Assembly (NCBI GenBank): GCA_963845895.1
Contig: CAWJTN010000001.1
Span: forward strand, 434,001-498,000
Length of the DNA: 64,000 bases
Direction: 5' to 3'
DNA from: CAWJTN01 sp963845895
Lineage (GTDB): Bacteria > Patescibacteriota > Microgenomatia > UBA1406 > GWC2-37-13
Part shown: positions 59,426 to 64,000 of the stretch, piece by piece
How the letters are laid out: each line of letters starts with the position of its first letter
Position numbering within the stretch: the stretch's first letter is position 1
The notes under the pieces: model-generated
Databases searched by the model: none
Told to the model about the DNA's origin: nothing
The model's input: only the letters and a program-made list of their open reading frames with translations
Made by a program: the position numbers and the translations under genes

Positions 59426-61984
59426 ATGAAAAAAAAAGTATTTATTTTTCTCTTTTTAGTCGGACTTTTTCTCTATGGAATTGTTTTGTCCAGCCAGGTA
59501 TTTGCAGACGTTTCACCTACGCCAGAACCATGTTTGAAGTCAAGTACTAATCCAGGGTCTTGGTGTCCTTTGGTGACTGGAGCGACTTATACGTGTGCAG
59601 CTGACTATAATGCATGGACGGCGGACAAATCTCAAAATTTATGGGTAAACGATGAGGAAATTACAGCCCTTGGCAAAGCAGGAGAAAGATCTAGACAGTT
59701 CCTATATTGGTCCCTAACCCATCGCTCCATAGACAATCATCCTGTAATTTTATCTGTCTGGTCATTTGCAAAAAATTTGACTTATTTTTTCTTGTTGATT
59801 GTTGCAGCTATCTTTGGGTTGGGCATTATAATCGGCCAAAGAGCTAACTTCAATCTAAAAATTGAGGTCTGGCCATTGATCATAAAAATCGGATTACTAT
59901 TTTTATATGTCACCTTCTCTGCCACGATTGTGCTTCTCATCATTCAACTGTCTGATACCTTAATGTTATTTTTTATTGAGAAACTTGGTGTTAAAGATCT
60001 CTTTAATATTTTCTTTGTATCTGGTTCCGGTGGGAGCGTAATAAAAGACAGTGAGACCGCCTATCAAACCTTTCAAGGATGTAGCAATATAAACGTTGGC
60101 CTCCTGGATTCGGTAAAAACTTCAAAATTCATGATCAATATAACCAACATGACATATTATTTGATTGGCATTATGTTGATTTTGAGAAAAATTATTCTTT
60201 GGCTTCTTCTTTTTGTTTCTCCATTTCTAGCACTCCTTATGCCATTTGTTTTAATTAGGAATATCGGCTGGATCTGGATCGGCGTTTTTTTCCAATGGGT
60301 TTTTTATGGGCCGCTATTTGCATTATTTTTGGGAGGCTTGGCACAAATCTGGAACTCGCCCAGCCATATTCCTTTTAACTTTGATTTCTCCAGGGCAGGC
60401 AACCTACAAGGATTTATCTATCCAACAAGCATCAATATTTTGTATGGAGGCCCGGCACAAACACTTGGACTTCTTAACTCTTCCAACTATGCAGATACTT
60501 TCGCTGAATATATCATAGCTTTAATTATGCTCTGGGCCGTCACGTTTTTCCCCTGGTGGCTTTTAAGAATATTCAGAGACTATTGCTGCGACGGAATTTA
60601 TGCAATGAAAAATATTCTCTTGTCAATGTATGACCAAACACGTGGTGGACCTTCCCCTCAACCTCCTGCTCCTGCACCAACACCTACGGCCACAGGAACA
60701 GCTATAAAGATGCCTAAAGAAGTCGAGATTCCTATCAAAGTAAGACTTGAGACGGTCGAACAGATAAAAAGAGCTGAGACAAATGAAATTACCCGTTCTT
60801 TAAATCTATCTGTTTCTCGACTGACTGACATTGCCCGTTTTGAAACAGATAAGCAAACAAAGGAAACCGTTAATAAAAATCTAAATTATCTACAAAATCC
60901 AACAAGGGCAGAGACTCCTACAGAGAGACAGAAATATATGAATATAAGAAGCGAACTTTTTAGTAGAGCCATTAAGGAAGATCAACATGCTAAGCAAGTT
61001 TTATCATCTATCTCAACCTCTAAAATAGAGCAACTGCAACGACGTGACGAATTTTTGAAATCGATTCCACAAACAGTTCCTGTTACCCATATCGTTTCAA
61101 TAAAGGTAAAGATGCCTCAAAGTAAAGTCCAGTCAATCACATCCAACTATCTGCACTCCGCTTCAAATAATACTTCAATAATTAATGAAGTAGCGGAAAA
61201 AGCTCATTTTTCTCAATCACAAATTACGTCAGTCATCACTTCACTGATAGGCAATATTGATAAGTCAACGCAAGATATTATTCCAAAAATTATTCAAGAA
61301 ACGGGCCTAGAAAAAAAATCAGTTGTTATCATAATCCAGATCTTCTCAAAAGCTATAAAAGAAAATAAACAAATTGCAGAGGAAGTTGCTAAATCGGAAA
61401 ATATGGACGTCGAAGAAGTAGAGAAAATTGTAATTAATCAACTACCAATAATAGCCGAACCGGAGAAACATATTGAGGAAACGATATCTATACCTCCTAC
61501 CGTCTCTTTGGAAGATTATGAACAGGTAAAGAAAATGTGGAAAGCGCAGTATGACAAAGGTGAAGTACCAGTATCCGAAGAAATAAAATCTAGACAAGAC
61601 TGGGTAAATAAAGATATACTCTTTATAACAAATACAGTAAATAAATTATTATCTTCGTCAAATGAATTAAGACAAGAGGGTTTAGATAGTCTTGGTTATA
61701 TTTTACCTATATTTCTAATAAACAATCTTAAAGGAGATGAGATGATGGTTTATTTGAAGGCAAAACTGGAGGCCGCTAAAGAAGTAAAGGAAGAAATAGA
61801 AAAAGAGAAAATAATTGCTCAACAGGTAGAAGTTAAAAAAGAAGAATTTGTGGAAGTAGCAAGACCAAAAGAAGAAACAAAAGAAAAAGAAATGAAAATG
61901 GAAAATGAATCAAAACCCGAAGCACAAAATCCGAAATCCGAAATAAATTCAAATGATCAAAATTCTAATGAAAAAAAAGTTTAG
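59426..61984 (+). CDS. TrbL/VirB6-like polytopic membrane protein with long charged tail (852 aa)
   Basis: Signal peptide (ends QVFA), a Cys-bearing extracytoplasmic loop, then about six to seven helices between residues 105 and 395 in the pattern of TrbL/VirB6 conjugation pore proteins, and a long cytoplasmic tail of charged helices. The last 25 residues (KPEAQNPKSEINSN) are encoded by a dispersed AAATCCGAAATCCGAAAT repeat. In CPR genomes such proteins belong to type IV secretion-like or pilus machinery; no ATPase is in the window. Confidence 0.7.
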   Translation: MKKKVFIFLFLVGLFLYGIVLSSQVFADVSPTPEPCLKSSTNPGSWCPLVTGATYTCAADYNAWTADKSQNLWVNDEEITALGKAGERSRQFLYWSLTHRSIDNHPVILSVWSFAKNLTYFFLLIVAAIFGLGIIIGQRANFNLKIEVWPLIIKIGLLFLYVTFSATIVLLIIQLSDTLMLFFIEKLGVKDLFNIFFVSGSGGSVIKDSETAYQTFQGCSNINVGLLDSVKTSKFMINITNMTYYLIGIMLILRKIILWLLLFVSPFLALLMPFVLIRNIGWIWIGVFFQWVFYGPLFALFLGGLAQIWNSPSHIPFNFDFSRAGNLQGFIYPTSINILYGGPAQTLGLLNSSNYADTFAEYIIALIMLWAVTFFPWWLLRIFRDYCCDGIYAMKNILLSMYDQTRGGPSPQPPAPAPTPTATGTAIKMPKEVEIPIKVRLETVEQIKRAETNEITRSLNLSVSRLTDIARFETDKQTKETVNKNLNYLQNPTRAETPTERQKYMNIRSELFSRAIKEDQHAKQVLSSISTSKIEQLQRRDEFLKSIPQTVPVTHIVSIKVKMPQSKVQSITSNYLHSASNNTSIINEVAEKAHFSQSQITSVITSLIGNIDKSTQDIIPKIIQETGLEKKSVVIIIQIFSKAIKENKQIAEEVAKSENMDVEEVEKIVINQLPIIAEPEKHIEETISIPPTVSLEDYEQVKKMWKAQYDKGEVPVSEEIKSRQDWVNKDILFITNTVNKLLSSSNELRQEGLDSLGYILPIFLINNLKGDEMMVYLKAKLEAAKEVKEEIEKEKIIAQQVEVKKEEFVEVARPKEETKEKEMKMENESKPEAQNPKSEINSNDQNSNEKKV

Positions 61985-62030
61985 AACGTTTAAATTTATT
62001 ATTTTAAAATTGTTTAGAATTCCGGAATTC
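61910..62030. repeat. KPEAQNPKSE-type low-complexity repeat and GAATTC palindrome
   Basis: AAACCCGAAGCACAAAATCC, continuing with near copies of CCGAAATCCGAAAT, forms the end of the TrbL-like gene. Just after it GAATTCCGGAATTC (62017-62030) is a perfect palindrome. Related A/T-rich ATTTG/AAATTC repeats occur in trmD, gltX and before the DUF192 gene. Confidence 0.7.
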
Positions 62031-62034
62031 GAAT

Positions 62035-63129
62035 TTAGGATTTGATAAAAAAAGCTTTTTTAGTAAATTTTGTAAGACTTTCAGCTACGCCTTTTTTTAT
62101 AACTACTGTATCCTCTATCCTCATCCCAAATTTTCCTTCAAGATAAACCCCTGGTTCTATCGTAAAAACCTGGTTTTCTTTTTTATTATCTTGAGAATTT
62201 AGTGAGACCTTTGGGTACTCATGTACTTCTAGTCCTACTCCATGTCCTGTCGAATGAGAATAATTAGGTAACTTTTTATCATTTATCAACTTTCTGCAAA
62301 ACAAGTCTATATCTCTCAGATTGCTAAAATTTCCAACAGATTGTAGTGTTTTTTCTTGGGCATCAAGTAATATATTGTATATATTAATAATTTCACTGTT
62401 TGGTTTACCATAAAAAAATATACGACTTATATCGGATAAATAATCTTTATACTTCGCTCCAAAATCTAGAAGAACAATAGAACCTTTTTTTACTCTTCCT
62501 TCACCTGTTTTCGTATTGTAGTGGGGTATGGCGGAGTTTGCATCTACTGCGACAATTGGGTCGAATGCAATATCGAAATGCTTTTCTTTTAACCAAAACT
62601 CTATTTTAAAAGCTACCTCTTTTTCACTAACTCCTTCATTAATTAAACCAGAAATTTGCTGCAAGCATCTTTCTCCAATCTCACAAGCTTTTTTGATTTT
62701 TTCTATTTCTTTTTCGTCCTTAATTTTTCTAATGTCAATAACCAGCTTGGCTGTCGGAACTAAATCTGTTTTAACTAGCTTTTGTTTTAAGGAATTAAAT
62801 TCATTATATTTAATATCTTCTGCTTCAAACCCAAGTTCTTTTATTCCCTCTTCTCTTATTATTTCTTGCAGATGGAAAATTAGTCCTTTTTCTGGTTCAA
62901 GTAATTTCAACTCGTAACTCATAACACGCGAACTATTTTTTTCTAAATAACGCGCATCAGTGAATAAATAAATATTTTTATTAGTTACTAACACAAAAGC
63001 CTCTCTTTCATCAGTTGTCAATGTCTTAAAACCCGTCAGATATAAAATGTTGTAATAATTAGAAATAATAAATGCATCCAGATTGAGAGATTTTAATTTT
63101 TTTCTCAACTCACTAATTCTATTGTTCAT
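62035..63129 (-). CDS. Xaa-Pro peptidase, M24B family (364 aa)
   Basis: Creatinase-type N-terminal domain (SLNLDAFIISNYYNILYLTGF) and a pita-bread catalytic domain with the five metal ligands: LLDFGAKYKDYLSDISR (two Asp), STGHGVGLEVHE (His), FTIEPGVYL (Glu) and MRIEDTVV (Glu). Cleaves Xaa-Pro bonds in the cytosol. Start 63129; TACATT lies 6 nt upstream. Confidence 0.93.
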   Translation of the reverse strand: MNNRISELRKKLKSLNLDAFIISNYYNILYLTGFKTLTTDEREAFVLVTNKNIYLFTDARYLEKNSSRVMSYELKLLEPEKGLIFHLQEIIREEGIKELGFEAEDIKYNEFNSLKQKLVKTDLVPTAKLVIDIRKIKDEKEIEKIKKACEIGERCLQQISGLINEGVSEKEVAFKIEFWLKEKHFDIAFDPIVAVDANSAIPHYNTKTGEGRVKKGSIVLLDFGAKYKDYLSDISRIFFYGKPNSEIINIYNILLDAQEKTLQSVGNFSNLRDIDLFCRKLINDKKLPNYSHSTGHGVGLEVHEYPKVSLNSQDNKKENQVFTIEPGVYLEGKFGMRIEDTVVIKKGVAESLTKFTKKAFFIKS

Positions 63130-63213
63130 ACATAAAATGTATTCTACCAAATAGTGTATAATCATAACTATTACAAAAACAGTATTAGTTCATGTTTACA
63201 ACCCTAATTATTT

Positions 63214-63236
63214 CACTTCGCGAGTTTCTCGAAGTG
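63214..63236. repeat. Intergenic hairpin
   Basis: CACTTC and GAAGTG arms plus a GAG/CTC inner stem, 3-nt loop, with two unpaired bases. Reminiscent of the GCGAAG half of the CCTGAGC family but too short to assign. Confidence 0.4.
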
Positions 63237-63289
63237 TTTCTTATAATGGTTATTTACTTTCTCATAATCTATAATATCTTCTTAAAGAA

Positions 63290-63835
63290 ATGGACTACTA
63301 TAAACAAAAACAGTTGATTGCAAAAGTTGATAAGGACGACGATATACTAGGAAGAGTTGACAAGTGGGAGGCGCATAAAGAAGGTATTTTGCATAGAGGT
63401 TACACCTGTATCTTAATTTATAAAAACCAGTTCGTGTTTCAACATCGAAAACATCCTGTTTTCGATAAAGTTTTTGATCTCTCATTTTCTTCACACCAAA
63501 TCTATAAAAATGGAACTCTACAGAGCGATGGCGACGCAATTTATGAAGGACTCAAGCGTGAATGGAATCTTGGAAAAAAAGATTTAAAATCCGAACCGAG
63601 ATTTTTGAAAAAAATTTACTACAAAGCTAAAGACCCAAAAAGCGAATATTCCGAACACGAGATTGATCATATTTACAAGGTGGAGCTAAACACCCTCCTC
63701 TCCCCCGACTTGAACTTTGCATATGGTTTTAAAATAATAAGCAGAAACCATTTTCTAACCCCTAACTCCAATCTGCTAACTACTATCAACCTCGCTCCTT
63801 GGGTTAAAAAGATGCTTGACGAAAAGCTTATATAA
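63290..63835 (+). CDS. Nudix-fold protein, isopentenyl-diphosphate-isomerase-like (181 aa)
   Basis: HKEGILHRGYTCILIYKNQFVFQHRKHPVFDKVFDLSFSSH resembles IDI-type Nudix proteins, where the first conserved Cys/His bind metal. The Nudix helix is degenerate (YEGLKREWNLG). Could be an IDI or another Nudix hydrolase; activity uncertain. TATAAT lies about 14 nt before the ATG. Confidence 0.75.
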   Translation: MDYYKQKQLIAKVDKDDDILGRVDKWEAHKEGILHRGYTCILIYKNQFVFQHRKHPVFDKVFDLSFSSHQIYKNGTLQSDGDAIYEGLKREWNLGKKDLKSEPRFLKKIYYKAKDPKSEYSEHEIDHIYKVELNTLLSPDLNFAYGFKIISRNHFLTPNSNLLTTINLAPWVKKMLDEKLI

Positions 63836-63935
63836 TAATTGGATTAACTCGTCAGAAGGATAATATTTTTTATACCAAGTGTAATTCAGATGAATAAACT
63901 AGAAGCAAAAGAGAACAGTTAGTTATAATAGCAAC

Positions 63936-64000
63936 ATGAAACAAATATTCTCCATCTGGCTTTTACCTGCAAAAAAGGATAATGAATATTTGTCTAAAAT
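63936..64000 (+). CDS. Start of a 2H-phosphoesterase-like protein (3' end outside window)
   Basis: Reads MKQIFSIWLLPAKKDNEYLSKI, like the N-terminus of cyclic phosphodiesterase/2'-5' RNA ligase-family proteins (SLWLMP-type start). TATAAT lies exactly 6 nt before the ATG. Only 21 codons are visible, so the call is tentative. Confidence 0.5.
   Translation, partial: MKQIFSIWLLPAKKDNEYLSK

Noticed and set aside
1..64000. UGA recoding as seen in Gracilibacteria/Absconditabacteria
   Set aside because: TGA ends many recognisable genes at their expected C-termini, and tryptophan or glycine positions are not encoded by TGA.

Overview
The window is AT-rich, gene-dense and uses the standard bacterial stop codons (TGA ends many genes and shows no sign of being read as an amino acid). 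The gene mix suggests a Patescibacteria/CPR genome, most like the Microgenomates group: small membrane-anchored extracellular proteins with Thr/Pro linkers, a TrbL/VirB6-like membrane protein with a long cytoplasmic tail, RRM proteins, a GldA/F/G-type ABC system, an LPXTG-tailed surface protein and many reduced housekeeping genes. This assignment is inference from gene content; no rRNA gene is present to confirm it. One intact tRNA gene (Pro, UGG) and one broken tRNA-Pro copy are present. There is no CRISPR array and no recognisable transposase.

Layout. 1-6000: surface and hypothetical genes (GIY-YIG nuclease, GH18 glycosidase, two anchored extracellular proteins, an unknown cytosolic protein, an isochorismatase fragment). 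6000-10700: RRM/zinc-ribbon/RRM cluster, typA and ychF. 10700-13220: unknown genes, a nucleotidyltransferase, and a 46-residue gene with a frameshifted paralogue. 13265-16664: glycosyltransferases, histidine phosphatase, cupin. 16721-24296: MarR-controlled efflux locus (two adaptors, a DHA2-type MFS pump, then a MacAB-like ABC exporter and a DUF5666-like protein). 24299-33374: hydrolase, era, PQQ-type sugar dehydrogenase, pterin dehydratase, SGNH hydrolase, a stand-alone sigma-region-4-like protein, VOC protein, gltX, Nudix. 33445-38242: GldGFA-like ABC system, superoxide dismutase, trmD, yidD. 38268-40791: cupin/GHMP kinase/radical SAM operon. 41015-50947: repair and glycolysis (MGMT-like, HIT, gap, pgk), a second ABC-2 system, an MgtA-type ATPase, DUF192, an aldolase-like gene, an rsmA-like methyltransferase. 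50948-54653: tRNA-Pro/GIY-YIG locus, nuclease, cupin, Nudix, a VKOR-dihydroorotate dehydrogenase fusion, cutA. 54675-64000: HD hydrolase, esterase, surface/secretion locus, Xaa-Pro peptidase, Nudix, and the start of a 2H-phosphoesterase-like gene.

Two themes stand out. First, transcription and translation start: about two dozen genes have a TATAAT-like -10 box 5-9 nt before the start codon, most often exactly 6 nt, so their mRNAs should be leaderless. Only a few genes carry a Shine-Dalgarno, and those share a GGTGAT core. Several divergent gene pairs are separated by just 15, 17 or 21 bp that hold both -10 boxes. Second, short palindromic or hairpin repeats of at least five families are scattered between genes and also inside reading frames (era, a DUF192 gene, an aldolase, a Nudix zinc ribbon, a tRNA remnant). 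One family brackets a small GIY-YIG nuclease gene, and a second GIY-YIG gene lies between an intact tRNA-Pro and a broken tRNA-Pro copy. The VKOR-DHODH fusion at 52796-54340 is the most unusual single protein.
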